Positions 14,701 to 23,599 of a stretch of DNA of 64,000 bases are shown one piece after another. This DNA is from Piezodorus guildinii (Eukaryota > Arthropoda > Insecta > Hemiptera > Pentatomidae). How positions within the stretch are numbered: the stretch's first letter is position 1; every line of letters starts with the position of its first letter. The notes under the pieces were generated by a model. It did no database searches. It was given only the letters and a program-made list of their open reading frames with translations, and was not told the DNA's origin. The stretch is taken from the NCBI GenBank assembly GCA_023052935.1, contig CM041294.1:22654635-22718634 (forward strand), read 5' to 3'. Position numbers and translations under genes: made by a program.

Positions 14701-17700
14701 CTGTAGCACCGTCCGATTAGGCATAGTAGCATAAAGTGACGTTAAATAAATAAACAAACAATATTATAATATCCACAACTGTACTAGTCTGGTAAATATT
14801 GTTGAACTGATTTGTATGCCAGAAGCTCTAGCATCCTTTTCTATGACTAAGATGAATAAAAGGCTAGTTAATGCATCTCCTTGTCGTAATCTTAGTCAGT
14901 GGAAATTCACTTAAAAGCTCTCTCTGAAATTTGAAGAAACATCTTATAGATTAGATCCCTAGCTCTTGCTTAGCAGCATACTGTTGGGTCTCTATGCTGT
15001 CATATGCGAGCTTCCTTAAGTCAATGAACAAATGATGTGTCATACTTCTATGCTCAGAAGCTTTTTCTAAAATCATCCTGATGCTGAAGGTCTGTAGTTG
15101 ACTTTTCTTTCTGAAAACCAATTTGATATTTTCCAATAACTTAGTCTGCTAATGGGAGAAGCTCAGCAAAAAATATATTTGCACAGCCCCTTATTTGCTC
15201 ATTGAAGGAGAATAATTTCTTGTATAGTTCCTACTGTCCAAAATATAGCCCTTCTGATGTAGAGCATTGATGACTCCCTTCTTCCACTGTCCTGGAATTT
15301 TCTCTGCAATCTAAGTGGACAGGATTAGTTTGTAAAAAATATATTTTGTGTTAAGATTTACTGCCCTTCTTTAGAAGCTCTGCAGATATAGTGAAGAATG
15401 ATGAAGCTTTCCTGGGGTTATATTAATCATTTTTTATGATGCTTTTAAGACTTCCTTGAATGCTTAGGAATCCATGTTACAAGAGATAAAATTATTTTTA
15501 TTTTTTGGTGACTATAATATTGGAAAATTATAATGAAGACTTCATTTTAAATTTTACTTTTACAGAGAGGAAAGGCCAAAGACAAAGAAGGCGATAAAGA
15601 TGAGTTTGATATGATTGAAGAAGGGGCCCAGAAGTCAGTAGCTTCCAGAGTAGGAAATTCGCCTAACCTGATTGAAAAGAAAATGAAAGAGAAGAAGAAA
15701 GGTAATTTTTACTTATTTATTAAAGGTTTACATTAGGTAGAGGTCTACAAACTACATGTTTTAAGTTTCCCTAAGTAATTATTTTTTATTTTCAATTAAA
15801 AAAAGAAGTTTGAATTTACCTTATCTGAATTTTAAACAAGATTTTTTATTTATTCCTAATCAGTGTTCTATTTTCACTCTTACTCTGTTTTATAATACAT
15901 AATAATTAACAAACCTAGAATCTGTGTGTAGAAATATGAATTTGTTTTATAAAAAATTCTTGTTTTACGTTTATATTTTTTCCGAGTCCATTCAATGGTG
16001 GATTTGTCTTATCATCACAAACACGCACTGGCATGTGAGTCAATGGTATGTCCCCTATATCTATGAATCTTAATCCCTTTCTAGTCCAGTCCTGATAAGA
16101 GATAATTTTTATTTTCATGTTTGCTTAATTGAGCTGTTTTGTATACTTGCAATCTAAAGTTTCAATTTTCCTTTACTTTGTGCCTCCCTGAAAATGCCTG
16201 TTTTAGAAAAATTCCCAATCTCAGTGGGTTTCATGATTACTAATTCATTAATATAGTCTGATTATTGCCTTGTCACATGAGGTGCATATTCTTCTGTTAA
16301 AAGCCCAGTCTTGTCAAAAACTGTAACACTACGGTTGGTTTTAATATTAATCCACTCAATCGAACTTGAACTTAACTGTTAACGGTCATGATATTTTTTA
16401 ATTATGATTGAATTTTTCAAGTTTTATCTCTTAGCATCTTGTATTTGTTAAAATGTGTTGAAATTAGTGGAGAGGATCTTCAAAATTAAGTGCATCAGGG
16501 GATGTGATAGTTGTAGAGAGCATCAGTATCAGCATCTATAATAAATAACATTAGAATTATCCAAATTCATTGTTTTTATCTTATGTCTTGTAGCACTGTG
16601 AACAAATCAATTTTAATGTATTTTGGATTTATCTGATTAGCCATGCTGTGATGAAGCCTTAGTTCAATTTCATTTTAATAAATCTCGGATAAGTTTTTGA
16701 ACGTGTTATATTAACTGTTATTATTATTTTATTTTTTCAGAATTAAAACAAACCAAATCAAACTTTGGTAAATCTAAGGGTAAGAAGAAATCTCCTTGGA
16801 CAGACAGTGAATCTGAAGGTGGCGATAGTGATGAAGAATTTCAGGTTTCTTCTAGAGTTACAGAAGATTCGCCTGTTAGAAGGGGACCAAGGAGACAAGC
16901 CGGTAATTTATATTTATTTTGTTACTTTTTTTTTTTACATGAAACGGCCTTAAAGACCACGCAAATACCATTTCCTCCCCACCTTACCCACACATTCCCC
17001 TCTCTTCCCACCTCTTCTCTATTCTATCAGACTGTACTCTTCTTTTTTCCTCGCCTCATACTCTCCCCTTTCTCACCTCACCTTTCAGCACCCACAAGGA
17101 GCTTTATCTTCCCCAAATTTTCCCTAATTCATCTCTATAGACACAATCCTGATTTGACATTTCCAATTTCAACGTTTCTATCTTTATCTGCTGAATGTAC
17201 TGTCCGGCCCCTTCATATCCCCTCATTTTTTCAAAGATCTCCTTATTTATTCTGCTCGGGCTCATCCTCACCATATGCCCGAAGAAACGCAGCCTCCTTA
17301 ACCTAATGTCCGTTTCCAGGTCATCCATTACAGCTCTCTGGTAGGCCTTAGCCTATATCTGCACCTATATACACCTATATATTTTGTTACTTTAATGCTA
17401 AACCGTGAATTTCTAATGTAATTTTTAGATATTTTTCTTTACTATTGTTATTTAGTATTTAGCAATTAGAATAATTTATGATTTAAAGGTCTTATTGATT
17501 CTTTCTTTTCCAGCTTCAAATGTCAAGTTCAATTTTGATGATGACGACAATTCTGTCGAATCTTTTAAATCAGTTAAGAAGAATGGTGATGCTTTCTCTG
17601 ATAGTGAAGAAGAAGTCGTGTAAGTATCTACAATCATTTTATCACTATTATTAATGATAGATCTTATTTTTCATTAAATTTTAATTAAAGCTATTTATCG

Positions 17701-20519
17701 TCAGGGTATAGCAAAGATTAGTAAAGCTAGAATATTCGATTTCACCATAATTTATAGTAAAATCTGGATTTGATATGTGATTTTGATTAGAAATACAGAA
17801 TTCTCATTTCTTTCCTGTTTAAGCTTACTGCATGTTTCATATAAAATGTGATAATTATTGTACCTGAATTATAACTATTCTTATGATAACTAATTCTAAG
17901 TTCTCTCCATTTACAGGAAAAAGAAGGAGGGCGCCGAAGAAAGAAGAAACTAAAGCTTTGTCTTCTGCTGCTGAAAGTAGTGATGATGACTTAGGACTTC
18001 ATTCTAAGGCTACAAGTACGTCTTATTTTTAAAAATTAGTCTTTTTGGTGCTCTTGTTTCATCCATCCCGTGGACATGGCTCAGCTATTTTAGACACTGG
18101 GCTTTTACGAATATGGACGCTTCTAGTTCCTGATAAAGCCAATATGCTTTCTTGTTAGTCCTTATTCTCCATCTTTGTTACTCTTTAACTGGTCCTATGA
18201 TCTGTCTAAGGACTTTTTTTTTCAAATCTGTCAATTCTTTTAATGGAATGTTGTTAAACTTCCATACATTATTAGGGTCTAACAAGCATCTTGTACTGCC
18301 TATTTTTTGTGGTCCTGCCCAGCAATCTACTTCTAAATAGCTTAATTAGGGCAAAATATGCTTTATTCCCTGCAAATAATTCAGCGCTTATCTCCTCATC
18401 TTTGTTGATAAGGGACCCGAGGTATCTGAAATAATTGACTACTCCTAATGTTTAATCGTTGATACCACATGTATACTGAGGATGCATGGGCTTCTTTCTA
18501 CTTAATTCCATTACTTTGGTTAACTCCGAGACCCACACACTTCTGCATCAAGCTTAATAATTCACATCTTACGCTAGCTAGGAATCTTCCAGTGACCACC
18601 ACATCATTTGTATATGCCAGTATCTGGGTCATCTTGGTGTAGATGGTTCTAGCTAAGCACGCTTCACTATAGCTTGAAGAACATTATTAAATTTAAAAGG
18701 AGGTAATTGGTCCTTTTCAAGAAAGGGTCTCAGACAGCCTCTTCCCATTCATCATCAATGATCAATCCCTCTAATGTGCTTCTGATAAGCTTCCTACCGC
18801 TTTTCGGTTAAGGAAACCTTTATTGGTGCTATGGGAATACTCTTGTTTGTCTACCAAGCTGATTTCTGTTGAAACGTGGTCGGAACTCTTTTAAGATCCG
18901 AGGGTCCAATGTTAAATGTAAAGAGTAAGAACACCGGTGGCGATTGTGAAATTGATCCAACTGTGCCCCATCATCCCACAAAGGGGGTAGCTGTTGGTTC
19001 GTTAATTATGACCAGATGATTTCTGGCAATGAAATCGCCCATTTTGCACCTCCCTTGTCTGTCCGATCGGACACCCAGACCGCACTATATCATACTGAGA
19101 ATATTCCTATATTAATTATATAATATATTTTTTAACCAAATATGGTGCTAAATTTAATTCATTGTCCTAAAAACCTTTTGATTCATGGAAAAGCATGTCT
19201 ATATTATATTTTATCACAAAATAATAATAATAAAGCAGTTTTTTAAACTTTTTTAATGTATATTCACCCAAAATATTTTTTCACCATAGCAATGATGGGC
19301 ACACCAAACACTTTCATTTTTGTGTAAAGTTGTGAAAAAAAATTAGCTCTTTTACATGGGTCAGAGTGTGCTTATTAAAGGTTTGAACTTTGCTTCCTCA
19401 AATTTCTTCAACTTTTATTTTTATAATTTTTAGGTAAAGAAAATTTGGAAGAGTCAACTGAAGACTTGTTTGATAGCCTCCTTAATAGCAAAGGCAAAAA
19501 GAATGCAGCTACTGATGATGAGTCTGGTGGTGATGCCAAGCCTAAAGGTATTTGAATTATTCTATTTTAATTTTATAAATGGATTTCTTATTTTTGTTGA
19601 CTTATTTATTTTTAGATGGAAAGTATATGTTGAGTATAAGTATTATTATTATTATTTTATTTTTTTCCAGCCAAAAAAGCAAAACCAGCCAAGAAAGCAG
19701 CTACTGAAAAGAAAGCACCAGCAAAAAGAGCGACATCAAGTGAAAAGAAGAAACCTGCTGAAAAGAAGACAACCAAACGACCGAAAAAGAAGAATTCTGA
19801 TGGAGATACAGATTCAGATGACATGTTTTCTTCACCAATTAAATCGAAAGTAAGTTTTATTCATCAGAGGTTTTCAATAGCTACATCTTAATAAAAAGAC
19901 TAAAATCTTTTTTGTTGGATGAATGGAATAGGTAGTTTGTTTGCTGCAGTTATAGAACAAAATAATTTGAGTTGATTGTAATTTAAATTTAAAAAAATAT
20001 TGTACTGAAAATAATATATAATAGAGTATGATAAAGGATTCAATTGAATTTTTGTTTCATCTTTAGTCATTTTTTCATTAATTTTCAGAATAATGGCTGA
20101 GCTGATTTTTTTTTTTTTTGTTTTTTTTTATCTTGAAATTATTGGTTATTTGCTTCTTTGTTATTGGTTATATTTTTGGTGACATGTTAAGCTCTTAGTA
20201 CAAGTTAAGAAAAAATTGTCATTATTTGATAAAACCTGATAAATAACTAGAAGAAAATCTTTATAATTATTATCATGTCTGATTATTCTCATATATTTAT
20301 TAGCTTCCAATAATTTTATTTCTTTGCCTTATGTTTTATTTACTTTTGTAGTCTAAGAAGAAGAAGGCTTCAACTTCAGATGGCGAGGATGATACAGAAA
20401 TAGTTGAAGCTCCCCCTGTGAGACAGTCCGTAGGACGATCACGAAAACCTATTAAATATCAATATGATGATGACGATGAAGAAGATGACAAAGGAAATGA
20501 TAGTGAATTTAGTGATTAG
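2499..20519 (+). CDS. TOP2: DNA topoisomerase II (5'-partial, 22 exons in window)
   Basis: ATP-dependent type IIA topoisomerase, which passes one DNA duplex through a transient double-strand break in the nucleus. Join: 2499-2738, 2854-2959, 4189-4379, 5260-5391, 5583-5793, 7387-7496, 7572-7802, 8022-8269, 8373-8607, 9454-9653, 11144-11279, 11517-11674, 12073-12214, 12323-12565, 13377-13601, 15566-15701, 16741-16902, 17514-17619, 17917-18015 (acceptor uncertain), 19434-19547, 19671-19849, 20352-20519. All introns are GT/AG and phases agree except at exon 19. Visible hallmarks are EGDSAK and TDQDQ-DGS (Toprim metal site), YKGLGTST, SPRYIFT with the catalytic Tyr (codon 8250-8252), and a long Lys/Asp/Glu-rich tail. 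Order and content follow animal TOP2 closely from about residue 290-300 onward; the ATPase exons are upstream of the window. Mid-tower and C-gate residues are conserved, so the gene looks functional. No second paralogue is visible. Confidence 0.97.
2854..2959 (+). CDS. TOP2: TOP2 exon 2: transducer-Toprim linker
   Basis: Encodes VGKSNLIDQILTWAKFKAQ and a Lys-rich linker; acceptor tttag, donor gtttga. It leaves one base that joins exon 3 to restore a Gly codon (KG-IPKLEDANDAG). Confidence 0.95.
3370..4055 (-). mobile_element. RTE-like LINE fragment, 3' end of reverse transcriptase ORF
   Basis: Reading the minus strand gives HVEKFKYLGSIMTKKN, EEIKSRLKAGNVCYYS and KLLSSRLLSR. This is the post-RT block typical of RTE-clade LINEs. 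Nearer 3430 an arginine-rich RRPERRWKDCVKSDLR type end follows. Interrupted by stops; a decayed copy in the intron between TOP2 exons 2 and 3. Confidence 0.75.
4189..4379 (+). CDS. TOP2: TOP2 exon 3: start of Toprim domain
   Basis: Contains IPKLEDANDAG, then EGDSAK with the metal-binding Glu codon at 4260-4262, then GRDKYGVFPLRGK. Ends in phase 0 at HKQ before gtactt. Confidence 0.97.
4441..4640 (+). mobile_element. SINE-A copy (tRNA-derived, partial)
   Basis: Starts with a tRNA-like head: gtggcttagtggtaggg resembles an A box and caggtttgatcccgg a B box. The body matches the SINE-A copies at 43686-44041 and 10213-10524 (agaccctcc, cagcctc, ggtaccc). Diverged and 3' truncated. Confidence 0.7.
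4857..5141 (+). mobile_element. SINE-B copy (tRNA-derived) with target duplication
   Basis: tRNA-like head with a B box reading gtgttcaaacccgc, an about 200-bp body, and the tail gacgtaaaataaacaaccaa. Flanked by AAATCATTT at 4846-4854 and 5142-5150. Same family as 14481-14756 and others. Confidence 0.85.
5260..5391 (+). CDS. TOP2: TOP2 exon 4: Toprim, DxD metal motif
   Basis: Encodes IIENAEINNIIKIMGLQYKK and ends in MIMTDQDQ. The metal-binding acidic motif is split by the intron, with DGSHIKG opening exon 5. Confidence 0.97.
5470..5525 (-). repeat. LINE-L/SINE-A type 3' tail with (TCTA)n
   Basis: The minus strand reads aaagggacccagtcccagaat followed by a TCTA microsatellite. It matches the hairpin tail (gggac...gtccc) of LINE-L and SINE-A. 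Confidence 0.6.
5583..5793 (+). CDS. TOP2: TOP2 exon 5: Toprim, DGSHIKG
   Basis: DGSHIKGLIVNFIHHNWPSL is a near-invariant eukaryotic TOP2 block. It ends in YYKG, with the Gly codon split over the intron. Confidence 0.97.
5934..6310 (-). mobile_element. Family X fragment (3' half)
   Basis: The minus strand carries the family X 3' hallmarks: terminal gtgaaagt with a nearby hairpin, the aatactttcccttact-like motif, and the CA-repeat/gacctttttgcggg-like segment (here degraded). It fades into unrecognised intron sequence near 6310. The rest of this TOP2 intron up to 7386 shows nothing recognised. Confidence 0.7.
7387..7496 (+). CDS. TOP2: TOP2 exon 6: LGTSTSKEAKEYF block
   Basis: Acceptor ctcttag and donor gtaaat. 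It encodes the conserved GTSTSKEAKEYF and KYSGPE stretch downstream of Toprim. Confidence 0.96.
7572..7802 (+). CDS. TOP2: TOP2 exon 7: entry into the winged-helix domain
   Basis: 77 codons in phase 0. Contains YKDFINKELVLFSNMDNERS and MVDGLKPGSRK, which form the start of the DNA-cleavage core. Confidence 0.97.
8022..8269 (+). CDS. TOP2: TOP2 exon 8: winged helix with catalytic tyrosine
   Basis: Contains KREVKVAQLAGSVAE, YHHGEQSL and SPRYIFTMLS. The active-site Tyr codon is 8250-8252, preceded by the conserved Arg that positions it. It leaves two bases that join exon 9 as a Ser codon. Confidence 0.98.
8373..8607 (+). CDS. TOP2: TOP2 exon 9: tower domain
   Basis: Encodes YIPIIPMVLINGADGIGTGW and IPNYNPRE. 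The donor is gttagt, slightly off the gtaagt consensus used by most introns of this gene. Confidence 0.97.
8608..9453. other. TOP2 intron without recognised content
   Basis: AT-rich intron between exons 9 and 10. No repeat family or coding stretch recognised. Confidence 0.6.
9454..9653 (+). CDS. TOP2: TOP2 exon 10: tower domain
   Basis: Encodes KNFRGDIEALL, YVISGEIGVL, IEITELPVG and VLEPMLNGTEK. The final Thr codon is split across the donor gtaagg and exon 11. Confidence 0.96.
9901..10119 (+). repeat. Two-copy tandem repeat, unit ~110 bp
   Basis: The unit starts aataaacctctacttgag and ends ccaataaataccaaaaagtt. It is repeated at 10010 with substitutions, with a third start truncated at about 10119. 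It lies in the intron between exons 10 and 11. Confidence 0.85.
10213..10524 (-). mobile_element. SINE-A copy (tRNA-derived)
   Basis: The minus strand begins with a tRNA-like head (gcggtggggcttagtgg; B box ggttcgaatcc at about 10466-10476) and ends in a T-rich tract at 10213-10230. Internal blocks cagacccagcc and agtgggg match the other copies. The flanks of this intron, 9654-9900 and 10530-11143, are not recognised. Confidence 0.85.
11144..11279 (+). CDS. TOP2: TOP2 exon 11: tower to coiled coil
   Basis: Encodes DYKEYNTDTTVRFIV and GLHKVFKLQT, both conserved family blocks. It ends in phase 0. Confidence 0.96.
11517..11674 (+). CDS. TOP2: TOP2 exon 12: C-gate coiled coil
   Basis: Encodes YDAVFDIMKEFFDLRLLYY and AAKLSNQAR, typical of the helical arm leading to the C-gate. 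The Arg codon is split to exon 13. Confidence 0.96.
12073..12214 (+). CDS. TOP2: TOP2 exon 13: C-gate
   Basis: Encodes RFIVEKCNGTLIIENKKK, then GYASDPVKTWK, which matches the conserved GYDSDPVKAWK type motif. Confidence 0.96.
12323..12565 (+). CDS. TOP2: TOP2 exon 14: C-gate and returning coiled coil
   Basis: Starts with an acidic stretch and a six-Ala run, then DYDYLLGMTMWTLTLEKKEE and a helix ending in LWMDDLQVL. The Ala run looks lineage-specific. Confidence 0.95.
12668..12795 (+). mobile_element. Family X fragment (3' end)
   Basis: Starts in acacacacagacc, followed by ggttatttggactcagggga and actttcccttactatatatt, as in the 3' part of the full copies. Inserted in the intron between TOP2 exons 14 and 15. 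Confidence 0.75.
13377..13601 (+). CDS. TOP2: TOP2 exon 15: end of core, start of C-terminal domain
   Basis: Coiled-coil end rich in Glu and Lys, then a basic patch (KEKGRKKKGG) and the conserved-type FPSPTARRI stretch. Donor gtgagt at 13602. Confidence 0.94.
13795..15480 (-). mobile_element. RTE-like LINE, decayed, split by a SINE-B
   Basis: The minus strand near 15300 resembles the fingers region (PGQWKKGVINALHQKG). Around 15000-15090 it reads FSIRMILEKASEHR and HHLFIDLRKLAYDSI, the RT segment with the FIDxxxAYDS motif. Many stops. A SINE-B is inserted at 14481-14756. Antisense to TOP2. Confidence 0.7.
14481..14756 (+). mobile_element. SINE-B copy with 15-bp target duplication
   Basis: tRNA-like head (B box gggttcacacccgc) and body ending cgttaaataaataaacaa. 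Flanked by AACAATATTATAATA at 14466-14480 and 14757-14771; part of the right repeat may be tail. Inserted in an older RTE-like LINE. Confidence 0.88.
15566..15701 (+). CDS. TOP2: TOP2 exon 16: C-terminal domain
   Basis: Low-complexity charged tail sequence. It is recognised by frame continuity, splice sites (tacag acceptor, gtaatt donor) and phase (45 codons plus one base). Confidence 0.9.
15702..16740. other. TOP2 intron without recognised content
   Basis: AT-rich intron between exons 16 and 17; no repeat or coding stretch recognised. Confidence 0.55.
16741..16902 (+). CDS. TOP2: TOP2 exon 17: C-terminal domain
   Basis: Encodes a KSKGKKKSPW basic stretch followed by a DSESEGGDSDEE acidic run, which has candidate CK2-type Ser sites. 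Phase fits exons 16 and 18. Confidence 0.9.
16960..17345 (-). mobile_element. RTE-like LINE fragment (C-terminal end)
   Basis: The minus strand encodes MDDLETDIRLRRLRFFGHMV and RMSPSRINKEIFEK. RLRFFGHxxRM is the characteristic tail motif of RTE-type and related LINE ORFs. A CT-rich stretch (16960-17090) belongs to the same insert. Confidence 0.7.
17514..17619 (+). CDS. TOP2: TOP2 exon 18: C-terminal domain
   Basis: Encodes SNVKFNFDDDDNS and ends DSEEEV with two bases of the next codon before gtaagt. Its 3' phase does not agree with the strongest acceptor of exon 19. Confidence 0.88.
17917..18015 (+). CDS. TOP2: TOP2 exon 19: C-terminal domain, acceptor or frame uncertain
   Basis: Open frame RRAPKKEETKALSSAAES, ending one base into a codon before gtacgt. 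That phase fits exon 20. The consensus acceptor ttacag at 17916 puts the exon one base out of frame and would give an early stop. In-frame AGs just downstream (exon starting 17924, 17927 or 17930) repair it, as would one fewer A in the A5 run at 17918-17922. Exact start is unresolved. Confidence 0.8.
18035..18790 (-). mobile_element. LINE fragment, reverse transcriptase palm and downstream, decayed
   Basis: The minus strand around 18530-18630 reads AYTNDVVVTGRFLASVRCEL and MQKCVGLG, which looks like a degraded YADDxxxxG motif region. Stops throughout. From 18790 to about 19090 a GC-richer tract follows that is not recognised. Confidence 0.6.
19434..19547 (+). CDS. TOP2: TOP2 exon 20: C-terminal domain
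   Basis: Encodes SKENLEESTEDLFDSLL and an acidic stretch. Acceptor tttttag, donor gtattt; phases fit exons 19 and 21. Confidence 0.9.
19671..19849 (+). CDS. TOP2: TOP2 exon 21: basic tail with probable nuclear localisation signals
   Basis: Lys/Ala/Pro-rich H1-like repeats (AKKAKPAKKA and similar) and a KRPKKK cluster, which is a likely nuclear localisation signal. It then turns acidic with SDGDTDSDDMF. Confidence 0.92.
20352..20519 (+). CDS. TOP2: TOP2 terminal exon
   Basis: Encodes a basic stretch, then SVGRSRKPIKYQYDDDDEED and ends EFSD with stop TAG at 20517-20519. RSRKPIKY-type ends followed by acidic residues are typical of animal TOP2 tails. Confidence 0.94.
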   Translation, partial: SKKKKASTSDGEDDTEIVEAPPVRQSVGRSRKPIKYQYDDDDEEDDKGNDSEFSD

Positions 20520-22010
20520 ACTTGAAGGGACACTTTTTTTTACTTTTTTAAATTTCTTCCAAGTTTCTATAAGAACGGAAGATTTCTTGTTCAGATTAAG
20601 TTGTTATTATTTATTGAACTCCTCGCTCTTGTAAATTTTGCAAGTTAATTTTAAGTTTCGAACATCTCTTATTTAAGTTATAATTTTTTTTTTTTTAATC
20701 TATATGTAATTATTTGAAATTTTCAATGAATTGTACTGATTCAAAGAACATTGTATAAACTCATTTTATGTTTTTTCCCTTAATGTTCTCCATCGATACA
20801 CTATATTATTTGTTTGACTTTGTATTATATTCCATTTTTAGTATAGGATTAACAGCATCAATTACATTTTATATTTTTAATAATTTATGAAATTGACTTG
20901 TTTTCTTATGTGGTTTTTAGAAATAATTAGAAACCTTTATGAACTTGTAAGTATATACTATTAGTGTTATCTCTTCTTGTAAATGTTTGTTATGAGATTA
21001 TATATTAACTCTGTAAGGAGTATACATTTTTAATTGGTATTTAATTTTATCTTCCTTCACATCCAATTCTTGACATAATTTACAGTATGTGTTTCTAAAT
21101 ATAAAGTATTTATTTAGTGCAATTGGGGTGTCACATAAGATGTTAATCAGCTGGCTGCATTTACGTCAAATATTTCAGTGGTCAGATGGCAAATAGTATA
21201 AGTAACTTTTTCTATAAATTTAAAAATTTTGCATTCAACTAACCATCAAACAAACTCTAAAACTTGACTAATCTGGAAAATATCAACTATGTTTATGCTG
21301 GGTATAATATGTTCGGTGTACATCAAATAATATGAAATATATTTGGTGGAAATAACCTATTTGAAATGAATAACTATTATGAAGTAAGGTAAAAACAAAA
21401 TTAGGTAATAAATTAAATCATATGCTAAGAGCCCGAATATATAATAAAGTTGGATAAGGTAACAAATAAGAGGTGATCAGTAAATGAGTATATATACTTT
21501 GTACATTGATTTAGAAAAGAATATTATCCATTTATAGATATAGAATTTTACATAAGTTAAGAATAGGCATCCTTAATGTAAAACTAATTTTGATGGAAGA
21601 AAATATTTGGAAGGGACGTCTGGTCTACTAAATGTTAGGAATGAGAGATTTCTGACCAGGGACAGTTTTTTTGGCAGTGATCTTAGTTTTGGAGGACTCT
21701 TCCAACTTAATCGCTCATGGGGAGGTTTCTTCGAGTTAACCAAACAGGCTCATGAACTTACCATACAGTAACTCATAAGTAACTGTTGTAAATGTGTATT
21801 TGGAGAGAGGGATCCCCCATGGGTTACTACATTTGAGCATGTCATGCATGCTCACCAGAATAGTTCACTCAATATAAAGGTAGCTGCAGTAGAAACCCTT
21901 GAGCCACCCCTCCCCCTCTAAGAAATTTTTCTGTCAGGAAAGAGTGTGTCTGGTTACCTTAAGGGGCAGCCCTCAGACTGCTCTAGACCTGGACATGCTA
22001 ATACTCTGCC
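20520..22010 (+). other. TOP2 3' UTR and following sequence, end not fixed
   Basis: No canonical AATAAA was seen in the first 850 bases. Two lie at 21407-21412 and 21443-21448, so the transcript may end shortly after these. From about 21600 to 22010 the sequence is GC-richer and not recognised. Confidence 0.5.
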
Positions 22011-22024
22011 CAGAGGGAAATAAG

Positions 22025-23560
22025 TAAAATGAAATGAAAATAGTTTTATTATCCTGTGACTGCAGTCCCTTAACGATAAGAGAAAAATACAGGTTTGATG
22101 ACCAGAACAGTGTGGTCATATATTTGAACATCAAAAGCTAAAACTAGAATAATGAATTGAGGTTATAAACTATGTACATATATATTTACAAATCAAAATA
22201 TTAAGATGGAATAAATAAATAAAATTAGATTGTTCATTGGAGATAATTAAAATAATATAAAAACAGCGAAATTGTTATTTTTAGCAATTGCACATTGAGG
22301 TTACTGTCTGTTCGATCGGTAAAGGAAAAAAAGGTGGTTGAAAAGGAGTGGTTTAAAGGTGGAAGTTGTTTGTACATGGTGGATCTTAGGAGTGATGGAG
22401 TTCCAAAGAGAGAAAGCTTTGGCCAGAAAGCACTTGTGAAACGCAGCAATAAGGTGAGGTCTGGGTGAATTTAAGGGTTTGGAAGACATAACTGGGGCGC
22501 TGAGTTCTGATTACCTGATAGAGGGAGGAAGTTAAGAAATACAGGCATCTGTAACAAGAATAAAGTCACCTTAACTCGGCGTAATGCTGGGTATACTGGG
22601 TTATATGCGTGTCTCTGGTGATCCCTAATACAAATTGTATTGCACAGTCCATCCAAACGCTTGAGATTTGCTTCGAGTTCACCTGAATGTCAGCTGTACA
22701 CTTCACGACCGTAGTCTAAGTGGGGAAAGACGAGGGAGGAAACAAGGAGTTCACGAGTATTAAATGGTAGGGGGCGACGGAATTGCTTTAGGGTTACTAT
22801 AGGTTAGGCGGGAAATTCGGGAGAGGTTAGATTTCCAGGAAAGAGTTAGATCAAGAGTAACTCATAAGTTTTTGACAGATGAGTGAAAATAGATAGGAGT
22901 ATTGTTTATGAGAAGGTTGGGAGTAGGGGTGGGCATAATCGAATGACGATTATCGGAGCATTCGATTATTTCAATCATTCGAATTAATCGATTATCGGAT
23001 TAATCGGTTCGGAGAAACGAATGATCATTCGAACTGAATTGTTTAACGATGATCGAGGGATTATTAGGAGCTCGGGTAATCGAACTATCTTTTTTTTTTT
23101 TTTTTTGCTAATCAGATAAATTATATGCGCATTTCACATTTGCATCTAGGCTCAGCCATCATAGAGACGGAAATTGTGGCATATCGTATCTTAAAATTCA
23201 TATTAATCATTCGATAATTCGATTATGAAATCATTCGATTATTTAAATCATCGAAGTCCAATCATCCGATTATGACGATCATGCCCACCCCTAGTTGGGA
23301 GGGCTGGGAATCCATTTAAGGAGAGTGGTGGATACTATCAGGATGGCTTTCGTTTTTTCGGCTCTTAGCAAGAGTTTGTTTCCCCAGACATTTTTATTAT
23401 TCATGTTCTCCTGTAGTTTAGAGATAGCACCAGGGTAGTCATTTGGGATAAAGGAAATATAGATCTGAACATCATCGGCAGATATATGGTTTTGGGAGTG
23501 CTTGATGTAGAGCGGGAGATCATTGCTGAATATGGGGAAAGGATACGAGACAACGAGGAA
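22025..23560 (-). mobile_element. LINE-L copy (non-LTR retrotransposon), split by a MITE
   Basis: Minus-strand reading: NDLPLYIKHSQNHISADDVQ (RT motif C, with YADD degraded to SADD) near 23500, then a downstream part matching LINE-L at 33972-34958. The 3' tail includes the gggactgcagtcac hairpin-like block and an ATTTTCATTTC-type repeat at 22025. A hAT MITE at 22924-23293 interrupts it. 5' truncated and full of stops; CR1/Jockey-like superfamily. Confidence 0.8.
22924..23293. mobile_element. hAT-type MITE, 370 bp, in LINE-L
   Basis: Ends TAGGGGTGGGC and GCCCACCCCTA. Flanked by a perfect 8-bp duplication GTTGGGAG at 22916-22923 and 23294-23301. Long inverted termini rich in ATTCGATTA motifs and no coding capacity. 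Same family as 33515-33844. Confidence 0.92.
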
Positions 23561-23599
23561 GAAGGAAGAAAAACCCAAGAAGAAATATGTGCCTCATCA

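Noticed and set aside
19470..19853. 127-codon open frame
   Set aside because: It runs through TOP2 exons 20 and 21 and their intron in the wrong frame; the Lys-rich look is an off-frame reading of the basic tail.
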